Position numbers and translations under genes: made by a program
Notes under the pieces: model-generated
The model's input: only the letters and a program-made list of their open reading frames with translations
What the model was told of the DNA's origin: nothing
The model's database searches: none
Shown here: positions 43,433 to 54,049 of the stretch, in pieces
Numbering within the stretch: position 1 is the first letter of the stretch
How the letters are laid out: each line of letters opens with the position of its first letter
DNA from: Galeruca laticollis
Lineage: Eukaryota; Arthropoda; Insecta; Coleoptera; Chrysomelidae
Direction: 5' to 3'
DNA: 64,000 bases
NCBI GenBank assembly: GCA_963921935.1
Contig: OY998175.1
Span: 288,642,246 to 288,706,245 of the forward strand

Positions 43433-44277
43433 GTTGTGGTGGTCGAAGTTTGATATATTTAAGAAAAATTTTTAAATATGGTATTGTGTCGTTGGGTCTG
43501 TTAAGTACAGTAAAGGTGCGCTGGACATTTGTTTTTATATAGGCTAATTTCACAATGATTAACCCTTCTTGGTCTTGGATATCATTTATAGTAATATTTT
43601 ATAACTCATTCCCTTCTGCATGCCCTGGATATCCCTTATCAATGTAAATGTACTTTATAAATTAGGAATTCCTCATCTGGTGCTTTGGTCAGAAATTTTA
43701 ACATATCCTGGCATGTAAAATGCTTTCTTAGACCTATAATCATCATTTTTTCATTTAAGATAGGCGATTAAAGTGGAATATTTGGATATATCTATACCAT
43801 CATGCAGAAAGGTTGTTAATTTTATCATGGGATATTCAGCCCTTAAACTACCAGGGGCTTTTAGTAGTAAATTTCTTTGAACAAAATATACTTATAAACT
43901 TTTCTTATTAAGGTCCACACTTTTATCTTGACACCACTTTTTGATATTTGGATTTTTCTGGTATTATGAACAAACATCCTTCTTGCTATGCTTGTTCTAT
44001 TTCATCCATTTCACATTCACCACTGTCAGTCGTAGCTCAATAATAATATTGAATACTATCAATCACCATGCAAACAATATGACAAATCATTATTTAAAGT
44101 GACAGCAGAGCTATTTGTTTACTAAACATTGCCTCATAACAATCACCTTAGCAATCATGTATGTGCCACTTGAAAAATGATGAATCAAGAATTTGAATGA
44201 AAACGTAGTACCTTTTCCTAATATTTTATTGATTAATTATTATTGATCTCGATCGTGCAAAAAACATTATAAGCATC
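43433..44277. other. Unassigned intron sequence
   Basis: AT-rich, with no gene, clear repeat or recognisable TE protein. Confidence 0.4.
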
Positions 44278-44335
44278 TTTTGGAGAATATTCTCGAGAAT
44301 ATTTTCGACAATATTCTTGGGAATATTCTCAAGTT
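44278..44335. repeat. Cluster of GAATATTC palindromes
   Basis: Four AATATT(C/T) words occur in 58 bp, including GAATATTCTCGAGAATATTT. The same word dominates the ends of the 667-2733 element, so this could be a solo end of a relative. A match to its CCCAGATAGCAC terminus was not seen. Confidence 0.5.
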
Positions 44336-44639
44336 AGAGAATGCTTGAACAGAATTTGCAATTGTATACCGTCTTCCCATGGGCATTTTTTCTATTAAAA
44401 TATTTCCAAACGTTACTTTTCGGTTTTGAGGTACCCTTCAATTTATTTTGCTCCATGTTCGCGTTTCTGGGGAATTTCCCCGAATCACTGTTGCCAGCCA
44501 GATGTAAAACACTGTTTGATTTGAGGTAATTAATTATTATGCAAATTTTATTAAAACAACATATGTCAAACATAAATTTACATCTAGTTAACCTCACATT
44601 ATCGGTGAAAAGCTTTTAATAATACTGTTACTGTATGTA

Positions 44640-47600
44640 CAGAATCAGAATAAAAGCAAAAACACTTCTTTAATTAAAAACACTTTCTTCGTGAACTTGA
44701 ATTTGAAAAGGAGTCAATATCATCATCAAAGTCCAATCTATTTGTTATGTCAGATCCAATGATCAGTACTGCCACATCCCTCAAACGTGCCTCAGTCATC
44801 GTTGATCTTTCGTAGTTTTTGATCCTCTTCAGGACGGAAAATGATCTTTCTGCTGAACAGTTCGATGCCGGGATTGTTAAAAACAGTTTTAGTGCTACAT
44901 TGACATGAGGATATAAGTCTTGAAGTGCATTATCATGTGGGCATTCTTTTTCTTTCAGTTCTTTCAATAAGCCAAAAAAATGTAAACATTTTGTAGCAAA
45001 ATCTTCCGCCGTTGGGAGATCTTTGTGATACAAAGTGCACAGTTTCATATTGGAGGCTTCTTGCCCATCATTATTATAACAGTTTTTCTTTTATCCATTT
45101 CAGAAATCAATGTGTCCAAAATGAACGTTGTAGGTATTCACTGTAAACTTGTCTCTACCAATCAACGTTACTTCTCCTTCTCTACTTTCATCGGACTGGA
45201 GTTTTCGTATACGCTTCCTTTTTGTTACGATTTCGTCTTCATATGATTTTACCAGTGCCCCATTTTCATAAATGTCGAATTCAAGTTCTCTTCTGAGACT
45301 ATGTATGTACTCGGATAAAGATGCATACAATAGTGCTACTCTTGATAAATCAGTTTCACATGCCTGTAGTTTTTTACTTGTTACATTGAATCTGCATAGC
45401 AAATCTCCCCATATAATTGATAAAAAAGCAGTTTCTAATTTGTATAAATGACGGAGGTAGGTGGATGCTTCATTTCGTGTGGTTGCCTTTTCTGTTTCGT
45501 CATTTGATGTAATTGTAAGGGCTTTTATGATTTCATTCCAGTCTTCATTTAATGCCTTGCAAGCATCATCACTTGCAGATCAACGTGTTTTTGACAAAGT
45601 TTTAAGGCTTAAGTTGTGTTTTTTATTCAGACAACTTGCAAGTACTTCCCACCTTTTGGTAGAGCACGAAAAGAAATTGAACAGGTTGTTAAGAAGCATG
45701 AAAAAGTCACGACTTTCTTTGCAACTACTAGTTGAATGCTCCCCAACTAAATTCAGTGAATGAGCACTGCAAGAAGAATACATTGCTGTTGATGTTGTTT
45801 CTCGAATTCTGGCTTGCAGACCAGTATATTTTCCAGGCATGTTACCATATGCATGGCCCCTGCAGTTTTATATATCAATGTCAAACTTTTTCAGGACATC
45901 CATAACAGCCTGGAAAAGCTGGAAGTCCGTTTTCAGGAACGTACCTGATTATTATAGATAACTGGTCAACATGGGAAATGTCAGGTGTGGAATTGATCAC
46001 TAAAGAAAAATATTTTGCTGCTGATTTTATTTCAGCTACTTCTTCTTCTGTGACTTTTTGGCCCATCACTTTAAGGAATTCTTCATATGTGGTGGAGGAC
46101 AAGTATGAAGTGTGCCTTTGGCCTGGATTTCCATGCTTCGAAATATGAGCTGATATTAGTTCAATACACATAATAAAATTTCCACAATTAGTTGTCGACC
46201 CAAATTTCTCATAATGCCTTCTCAAAGGTAAACCAGCAGCAGCTAAGAACCTAACAACTGCAACTACTCGTTTCAAATCATTTCTCCAATAACTCTTTTC
46301 ATCCTCAAGTTGAATCATAATCTGAGAGTCAATTCTTCCGGCCGTTGTCATTCTTCTTTTCATTACTACGTGATTGGTGGTCTGATGAATTTTCATGGCT
46401 TTTTAAGTAGTCTTCCGCGTTTCCAGTCATCGAATCCCTATTTTGCTAGTTTCGAAATTCCTCCAAAAAGTTGACATGGTATACAAAAAAGTTTCCCAGA
46501 ACTTTCGGAGTACATTAGGTATGATCTTTTGACTTTCTGTCCATTAATTAAGTTAGTTCTAAATAGAGTTTGAGTTAGGAAGTGATGTTGGCAGGTGATG
46601 AATCTTTTGGAACGACTAAAATATAAGTTTGAAACAGCTTGGTTGATACCAGTGCTAAACACTCATCTCAAGTGTTATCATTTACTGGCCACATAGCAGG
46701 GTCACGTACAAAATCTGTCTCTTGATTATCATTAAGTCCTGTAATATTTGAACTTGTATGGGGGACTGATTTAAGGATCTGCTTAATATTGTCAGATGTA
46801 CACTCAATTTCAGAGTATTTGAAACAATTGCTCCGTTCTTCTGTTGTTGGTGTTGCAGTTTCATGGCTACTCACTAATTCTTCTGAGTTTAAAGAACTGG
46901 TGCTTGGGCCTAATTCACTCTCGGGCAATTTTGTTTGTTTAGGCAGGTCTCATTCCACGAAATTTTTGCTTTCAGGCAATCCATTTCCAGATTCGGGTTT
47001 TTGGAAGAAATTAAATATTTTACTGATCTTATTTATTACTTCCTGTTCTTTTTTATTCTTTTGTAATGTTGCTTTCCTGTAAGCAGCACCGCTTAGATGC
47101 TTTCTGCCGTCACTCATTATTTTTTCATTGAAATTCCTGAAAATGTAACTAAGAAATCAAAATTTAACATTGTTGTAAAATTAAAATATCATCATGTTAG
47201 TAAAACGCTAAGCCTGTCTGTTTGATTTTTCAACTCGAAAACTGTATAGGCTAGGAACTTTTGCACATTCATAGACCTTAGTGAGTAATTTTTTTACCCG
47301 TGATAACACGGATATGCGGGTCGCATGTGTTAAATAATACAAAGAACTAGAATCTATATTTTGTAATCATTTTATATGGATGGGCCTACACTGACGCTCA
47401 AACACCTCCACAGACCACAATTGGGCATGATTATGCAATAATAAATAATAGATATAAACAAACATTTATTTAGGCACTCAGCGTATCTTCGTAAGAATAT
47501 AATTAAAAATATTATTAGACCAATGTAACAATTTATTACTGAACTAAAAATTCCACTTGTATTTCCATCCAGGTAAAATGGTAAAATATTATATTGTTTA

Positions 47601-48236
47601 TGTTTTTACTTTCTTTTTTAATGCTGGAAATATAACAGGCTTACAAGAAATACTAATACGCCCTACTAATATTACCAAATTAGACTATGCTAATATATTG
47701 TCTTTTGTCTACTCACTGTTATGAAGAAAGACGAAAGAAACTTTGATTTATTAATAGCCTACCATCTGACAATAATATGCAAATAAATGCAAAACGTACA
47801 CAATTTAAATACTGTATACAACTGAACGATAACTTAATAAGAGCTATAGAACTTCACCTCAGATCACTGACAATATGAACATGTCAACAAAACAGTTGAT
47901 AGGGGATACTGTTGCTCATCAGTAACTCGTGAGTTATCATGCCACTTCATTGATTCGAACGATTCCATTGCTGTTTTCGGGGGATGGGAGCTTGGTTGAG
48001 GGATGGTGCGTGTTATTAGTGGAGGTGGAATGTGGAAAGTTTTGATAATTAACAGTACGTCGGACTAAGTAGTTTCTTTTCTGTTTTATTTTAACCCTCG
48101 ACTTTCCTAGTTATGAAGTTTATTTATTGATTTTAACTCAATCTTATTTTTAAGTTTCAAACTAATAAAAAACATGCTTCTAAAATTTGCCGCCCTGGGC
48201 TGCATCGCCTACAGCCCTCCTCTAAATCCGCCACTG
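44640..48236 (-). mobile_element. hAT transposon 3, decayed; right end clear
   Basis: The right end is at 48236: the plus strand ends TAAATCCGCCACTG, so the terminus is CAGTGGCGGATTTA, closely like hAT 1 (CAGTGGCGGATCCA). The left end and 8-bp duplication were not found. The putative right flank is GTCCTCTC. The minus strand carries one multi-frame transposase. Confidence 0.65.
44674..47117 (-). pseudogene. hAT transposase (ZMYM1/DUF4371 type), multiply broken
   Basis: It starts at the ATG at 47117 (MSDGRKHLSGAAYRKATLQK). Next come SSNITGLNDNQETDFVRDPA and AMWPVNDN, a TTF-type part (RSYLMYSESSGKLFCIPCQL) and DUF4371 (AAGLPLRRHYEKFGSTTNCG, then FSLVINSTPDISHVDQLSI). The core retains MYSSCSAHSLNLVGEHS and STKRWEVL. 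The C-terminal dimerisation domain reads IPASNCSAERSFSVLKRIKN. Five or more frame changes separate these pieces. Confidence 0.75.
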
Positions 48237-48885
48237 GTCCTCTCACATCTCTACTCAGACAATTAATTGGAGCAGTCGCTTCGCTTCTCCTCCAAACAAT
48301 TGTCTTTGATTGGTGGTAAACCATCCTTACAGTTCTCCATATTTAATATACTATAAATCTTACAAAGAAACCTTTTTAAATCACTATAAACTTACATACA
48401 GTTCAACAACTATACACTACATACAGGGCCGCCCCGGGGCGCCGCGGCCAAGGGGAATAACTATTTTAAAAATAAGTTGTTCTATACTGGTAACTTTGTT
48501 AATATTCATTAATTATAATTTAAAACTCCAAACAATAATAAGCCGTAGATGAGTGCCCATATCAACTGATTCATGGTAACTGTAAAAACATGTTATTACA
48601 GTACAAATAAATCGTAAATCATAATAGTATTGCATTTGGCTAAATGTTTAGGCAAACGCCCCCTTATACGTATTGGAAAAAAATTGGACTCCCATCATTT
48701 TAAAAATTAACACAAACTAGTGAATTGATAATTTTAATAATCAATACAACTTTAGTTTCATAAAACACCCCAAAATACATTTGTCGAGATTTACATCAAT
48801 ATTCACACTTATAATTATAGTTTGATAGGTAAAGACAGATTAATTAATTTCTGCTGATTCCAATATTTTTTTTTGATTAATAATT
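48237..48885. other. Intron sequence with an isolated hAT terminus
   Basis: At about 48427-48455, CAGGGCCGCCCCGGGGCGCC is a GC-rich hAT-type terminus resembling the ends of hAT 4 (CAGGGACGGTCC with GGCGCC words). No partner end was found. The rest is AT-rich and unassigned. Confidence 0.45.
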
Positions 48886-49239
48886 CTAGTTTTTTGCAAC
48901 ATTAGATGACTTCCACCTCCCGTGATATTTGATTCTTTTGAAAAAAGTAATCAACTTGCTGTAATTAGAGATATCTATATTTCTATGCAATTTTAATGTC
49001 GTCTTCAACATAAAATATTTTGTCCATAATGATGAATCGTCAAACTTTTTATTAACGTTATAGACATATGCTAGGAGTACATTTTCATTTATTTTTTCTT
49101 TTATACCACTTTTTTGTCTAATTATTGAACGCAGCAAATACTTTTTTGTAGGCGTCCTTTGACTTCCATGGCAATCACTCCAAAGTTGCTTTCTGAGCTT
49201 TTTCAAGTATTTACTCAGGAATAAACCTGTTCTCACCAA
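48886..49239 (-). pseudogene. CryptonI-like tyrosine recombinase fragment (tentative)
   Basis: The minus-strand frame of 117 residues reads LRKQLWSDCHGSQRTPTKKY, VLLAYVYNVNKKFDDSSLWT and YFMLKTTLKLHRNIDISNYS, then KLITFFKR. The SLW..Y.ML..TL....I.I..Y..L..FLKR pattern is what I recall just before the recombinase domain of insect Crypton proteins. The catalytic part (Arg..Tyr) is absent. An alternative is an unrelated insect gene exon. Confidence 0.45.
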
Positions 49240-49549
49240 TCTCTTCCATCATTTCCACCTTTCAAAAACAAATTTTTAGAGGTGTAGTTAATAAATAAAC
49301 GAAAATTCATGGTAAGAAACCCAACACTTTCTGATATCTTTTTAGTTAATCCGTTATTCCAATGAGTTTGAAGTAACGGCCACTATTAGAGTGAAATGTA
49401 AAATCATGTTATGCTATCTAAAACAAAATAAATAACCATTAAATTATATTAAAAACTTTTATTCTTTTTCAACTTGATAATACCAATACATAACATGATA
49501 CTCAATAATCTGACTTTGAACCTTAGAAAGATCACACTAAAGAACAAGC

Positions 49550-49815
49550 CTCCCAGACACAAGACAAGAAATGAATTTAAAATTACCAAACTACATACAT
49601 TGCTTAATGAAGAAAATAAAAAATAGAAATTTGGCAAATACTTGTTTGAGACATTTTCTAAATATGTTCATTATTTTTTCATCCTCCCAGGCACAAGACC
49701 AGAAATACATTTAAAATTACCCCACAACGCACATTGCTTAATGAACAAAATAAAAAATTTAAATTAGGCAAATACTTGTTTAAGATATTTTCTAAATATG
49801 TTGATTTTTTTTATC
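49550..49815. repeat. 133-bp tandem duplication
   Basis: The two copies start CCTCCCAGACACAAGACAAG (49550) and CCTCCCAGGCACAAGACCAG (49683). They share AAATACTTGTTTRAGAYATT and the following TTCTAAATATGTT. The copies differ by about 10 percent. It does not code. Confidence 0.8.
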
Positions 49816-50005
49816 ATCATCAAAATATTTCATACATTTTCTATCATAATATTTTTATTTGTTTGATATTATCTCCACAAGTGAATTGGTTAAAAAAATG
49901 TAATTCATTTGTTAATTAACTCATTATTATTACTATATATTTGAGTAGGTATTTAACAAACCTGTGCGAATAGGATATTTTATTAATTGTTATTAATTTT
50001 TTCAG

Positions 50006-50295
50006 ATTATTGTTTTCCTCATCTCACACTAGTACTGTCCGTGATCTCCTGTGCAGCACACTTTGCCATTAAATTGGATCAGAGTATTAAATCCTTAATA
50101 CTTTCAACACTTGTGGAACCACGTAATCTGGTTATTCTAATAGGACATTGGTGTTTACATGCCTATGGAATAATATCAATTACTCAACTTATAAATCCAC
50201 CTCTACATGCTTCATTTATCCTTTTGGTTCCATTGCCGGCTGTCGTTTATATATTAACTGCAAGATTTACAGATCCAAACAGATTTCAGTTTTAG
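50006..50295 (+). CDS. Jkamp: JNK1/MAPK8-associated membrane protein, exon 4
   Basis: The exon starts after TTTTTTTCAG and completes a Tyr codon with the T at 41592. The product continues YCFPHLTLVLSVISCAAHFA (membrane segment), then LVILIGHWCLHAYGIISITQ, matching the conserved HWLLHAYGIISIS of animal JKAMP. The last hydrophobic segment has PLPAVVYILTARFTDPNRF. The stop is at 50293-50295, and a polyadenylation word AATAAA lies at about 50352. The conserved frame across an 8.4-kb intron supports a functional gene. Confidence 0.95.
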
Positions 50296-52020
50296 TACAC
50301 ATTAATCTAAAATAGATGTCTGACTGAATTCTTTTTTTTTCTTTCAATTTTAATAAATAGATACATCTATCAGAATGATGATTGAGATCAATTCATTTTA
50401 CAATTGAGAGATAATAAGGAGTACTCCACTTTGGATAATTTAGAGATTAAGAGAAATTGTGATTCTTAAACTAACATATAAAGAAGACTGAGTATGATTT
50501 AGTTAAAAGTATGATTAATCATACACACCACATGATGTGGAAGAAGCAAGTAGTAAACAGTCTTGAAAAATGTCTGACCAAATTGGAATATTACATACAC
50601 AATAATCACGCTGAAGTTATGTTTTGGTTAGACTTAGCATAGAATCTGTAATCTTTTTTAAACCTATCCAATCAAATGACATTCAAGTATGAACGACTGG
50701 AGATAAAAGCCATATTGGAAATGTCAGCAAAAATTGTGCTATTTTGAAGAAAACAGTAGCAAATGTTTAATTTGATTTGTTATGTATAAAATTGTTGTTA
50801 ATAAATTTTAATTTATAATAAATTATTGTTACGTATAAAAAGTAATAAAGCAATTTTTAACAGAAATTTTGAGTTTTTTTAACTTCCAACAATGGTTTTA
50901 CTTGTTACACTTGTTCCATAAATTAAAAAATACTTCTTCTTGGCAAATATTTGTATTCTCGACTTCAATTTGAAGGTGTGAGAAGCACTTAACTGGCGGA
51001 TTGAAGAATTTCTACTTACACATTTCCTGTTATATTTAAAATTTGAAAAGCATATATGGGATAAACTTAATATTACCAATTACCAAATTTATATTACACA
51101 TAATTTATTATATACATGTATCAAGTCAAAACAATTTTATAAATTGTACAAAACGAATACCTACAACGGTTGAAAGTCCTAAGCCTCTAATGTTTCTCCA
51201 GTTCATTGAAATAGTAATTGGCTAATTCTTATCCCTCTCAAAAATCAATATCCAGGCCTCTGCATTCGATTTTTTTTATTAATTGTATTAAACGATATAA
51301 CGCGAAGACTCCAGCCAACATACAAACCTCTAGTGTCCGTTAAGATGTTGGATTCCCTCGGAGGAAAATCTGTGCTGGCCGTCGACTAGCTTCGAGTCGA
51401 AGAAGGGGTGGATTCCTCAAATTATAAATATGTATTCACAACAGGGCACTCAAGACTTCGTCAAGTTAACCCACAACTCCTCAGATGGTTAAAACTACAC
51501 TGTCTCCAGACTTGAATAGGTTATTAGGCAAAACTTTAAAATACAAACAGAAAATTTATTGGTAGAACTTGATGTCTCTTTTTTACATTCTACGGAACTG
51601 GTTTGACAAATAACGGTATAAAAAAAAGGAAAAAAATATAATAATATAATGAAAATGGTATTTATTAAATAGTTACAGAGATTCTCCTGATTGTAGTGAG
51701 AGTCCCACGATGGTCTCGACCACTCAAAACTAACACCCTTCTTGATTGGGTTCGGTTGGATTGAAAAGGGTGGAAAAAAATTGAAGCCTTTATGTAAGCC
51801 TCCAATATTTCTTAAGCTTCAAGGCCCAGCAACCAACTGCCAACCAGAAAATAAAACCTCCCTAAAAGGAAAAGGTATAAATTAGCCCGCGACTTTTCAA
51901 CTTCTCCTCATAATTCCACTTTACAATAATTCCATGATAATGAACTAAAACTCACAATTATTCGGTTTTTAACAGTATAAAAGCCGAAACACGCACTTTA
52001 CCTCGAATTAAATCAGTAGG
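50296..52020. other. 3' flank of Jkamp; a diverged satellite monomer
   Basis: The first few hundred bases are probably 3' UTR (AATAAA words near 50352, 50811 and 50842). At about 51130-51265 is one diverged copy of the unit repeated at 59014 (AAATTGTACAAAACGAATACC, then CCTAAGCCTCTAATG). The stretch 51290-51440 is locally less AT-rich but unrecognised. No gene is seen. Confidence 0.5.
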
Positions 52021-52039
52021 AGCGACTAAATTTTCACTG

Positions 52040-52156
52040 ATGAAGATAATGAGGATGGTGATGATGATGAAATTAAATATCACTATGTATGGATAAAACA
52101 TTTATCTAGACTTGTTTCCAATGAAATTACTAAAACAGACAAAAAAAATTCATATA
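52040..52156 (+). pseudogene. Polinton/Maverick family B DNA polymerase fragment, part 1
   Basis: The plus-strand frame reads YHYVWIKHLSRLVSNEITK, the segment before the exonuclease domain of Polinton PolB. It stops at the mariner insertion. Parts 2 and 3 follow after the mariner and after hAT 4. No other Polinton gene is visible, so this is a remnant. Confidence 0.7.
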
Positions 52157-53490
52157 CGAGGGCAATTCAGAAACTAACCTCCGATTGGTCACAGTGCGGG
52201 TAGTGGGGGGAGTAGCGCGCCATCTGTGCATTCACACGCTCAGCAGGTCAGTCGGCATCAAGCCGTAGTCGAGTGAACATCGTACCTGCGCTAGTTTAGT
52301 TTTTGTGGCAGTTTGAAATGTGTGCTGCAATAGAAAATCCCGCCAAATGTGAAGTGCGTGCTGTTATAAGGTTTTTTACAGCCAAAGGATACTCTGCAGC
52401 AGCTATTCATCGTGAGCTTTGTGCCGTGTACGGACCAAAAGTTATGAGTGAAGGAGTTGTCCGTGAATGGGTACGTTTATTTAAAAGTGGACGAGAAAAC
52501 GTTCATGATGAAGAGAGGAGTGGTAGACCATCCTTGGTGACTGACGAACTCGTTCAGACAGTTGATGCAAAAGTTCGTGAAAATCGACGTTTCACAATGG
52601 CGGAGTTGTCTACTGATTTTCCACAGATTTCTAAGACTCTTTTGTACGAGATAGTGACAGCAAGATTGGGTTACCGTAAGTTATGTGCACGATGGGTGCC
52701 CAAAATTCTTACCGACCACCACAAAAGTCAAAGAATGGCCTCTGCATTAGACTTTCTGTCACGTTATGAGGACGAAGGAGAACCATTGTTAAACAGAATC
52801 GTGACCGGTGACGAAACCTGGATTAAGTACGTGAACCCTGAGACAAAAGAACAATCAAAGATGTGGGCACATTCAGATTCGCCTACCAAACCAAAAAAAG
52901 CCCGGCAAGATTTTTCTGCCAGAAAACTGATGGCAACGGTGTTTTGGGATGCCAAAGGGGTGTTGTTGGTTGAATTCATGGAACGTGGGACGACCATTAA
53001 TCAAGACGTGTACTGTGAAACACTAAAAACATTACGACGGGCTATACAGAACAAACGCCGTGGTATGCTGACTTCCGGTATCGTTTTTTTGCACGATAAC
53101 GCCCGTCCTCACTCTGCTCGCAGAACAACAGCCCTTCTTGAGTCCTTCAAGTGGGACGTTTTCAACCATCCACCTTACAGCCCAGATCTGGCGCCAAGCG
53201 ATTATCACCTCTTCATGCATATGAAGAAATGGCTCGGGTCCCAGCGGTTTGATGACGACGAAGAGCTCAAAGATGCGGTCACAGGCTGGCTCGAGGCACA
53301 AGCGGGTGATTTTTATGCAGAAGGAATTTCAAAGCTTGTGAAGAGATACGATAAGTGCCTCAATCGTTATGGAGACTATGTCGAAAAATAGTGCAAAGAT
53401 GTAGTTGTAAGATGTATATATTAAAATATTTTTACTTAACTTGGTGTATTTTTTTCAATCAACCGGAGGTTAGTTTCTGAATTGCCCTCG
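52157..53490 (+). mobile_element. mariner element, intact (1334 bp)
   Basis: It is flanked by TA (52155-52156 and 53491-53492). Perfect or near-perfect inverted ends of about 27 bp begin CGAGGGCAATTCAGAAACTA. It holds one uninterrupted transposase gene. It is inserted in the Polinton polymerase fragment. Confidence 0.95.
52318..53391 (+). CDS. mariner transposase (DD34D), intact
   Basis: The ATG is at 52318 (MCAAIENPAKCEVRAVIRFF), giving 357 residues, close to the 345-360 usual for mariner. The N-terminal HTH region includes GYSAAAIHRELCAVYG, and the linker has RSGRPSLVTDELVQ. The catalytic residues are Asp in TGDETWIKYVNPE, Asp in FLHDNARPHSARR and Asp in YSPDLAPSDYHLFMHMKKW, with 34 residues between the last two. 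The motif usually WVPHELT reads WVPKILTDHHKSQR here. No stops or shifts occur and the terminal repeats are well matched, so the copy is young and possibly active. The base composition of the gene is richer in GC than its surroundings. Confidence 0.96.
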   Translation: MCAAIENPAKCEVRAVIRFFTAKGYSAAAIHRELCAVYGPKVMSEGVVREWVRLFKSGRENVHDEERSGRPSLVTDELVQTVDAKVRENRRFTMAELSTDFPQISKTLLYEIVTARLGYRKLCARWVPKILTDHHKSQRMASALDFLSRYEDEGEPLLNRIVTGDETWIKYVNPETKEQSKMWAHSDSPTKPKKARQDFSARKLMATVFWDAKGVLLVEFMERGTTINQDVYCETLKTLRRAIQNKRRGMLTSGIVFLHDNARPHSARRTTALLESFKWDVFNHPPYSPDLAPSDYHLFMHMKKWLGSQRFDDDEELKDAVTGWLEAQAGDFYAEGISKLVKRYDKCLNRYGDYVEK

Positions 53491-53492
53491 TA

Positions 53493-53609
53493 TGTGATAG
53501 GTGCCTCAATTATTTTTCAAGCGAAGAAAAATTGAGCAAACATACAATCATGTGTACTGAAATTAATAAGTATAAAATGTCATTTCCAAAATATGATTTT
53601 GAAAATTAT
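53493..53609 (+). pseudogene. Polinton DNA polymerase fragment, part 2
   Basis: The frame reads CDRCLNYFSSEEKLSKHTIM, a C2H2-like finger (CxxC...HxxxxC) found just before the PolB exonuclease, and then MSFPKYDFENY. It ends at the 8-bp duplication AAAATTAT of hAT 4. One base is out of frame with part 1, next to an A-run. Confidence 0.72.
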
Positions 53610-54049
53610 CAGGGACGGTCCAAGGCCTTTTCGAGGCAGATGCGAGGTCTCGATTTGGCGCCCCGGCGCCCCCCCCCCCGCGGGCAACCGCCGGCAATTA
53701 TAAAAACCGTATTTTATAAATTATAATTTCCCCCACTTTTCGTCCTTTAACTAATGGCTCAATGGATCACCTTATGGTTGATTTAATACGAAATTATACA
53801 TGTACAAACGAAAGTAATAGGGTTTTAAACAACCCTAAAATAAATGGGTTACTTGGCTAAAATAAATGAATAAACAAAGTGACTTCATGAAATTTTAATC
53901 AGAATCATAAACAGTCACTAACAACTACTAAAACTAAAAACGAACTAAAAACGAACCAAAAAAGAACTAAAAAAGTCACTTGCAATATACCTTATTGATT
54001 ACTATAACTTTACTTGCTACAGTGTTGTATCACTTACAAAAAATAAACA

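Larger units (their letters stand above)
41593..50005 (+). other. Jkamp: 8.4-kb TE-filled intron of Jkamp
   Basis: The donor is GTAAGT at 41593 and the acceptor is TTTTTTTCAG at 49996-50005. It contains a Tc1 remnant, a foldback MITE, a hAT remnant, a hAT terminus, a CryptonI fragment and a 133-bp tandem repeat. The first two introns of this gene are about 60 bp, so this one has grown by insertion. Confidence 0.9.

Noticed and set aside
44278..44335. Heat-shock element array
   Set aside because: GAANNTTC words occur, but the spacing is that of AATATT palindromes shared with a transposon end, and no promoter or gene lies next to it.
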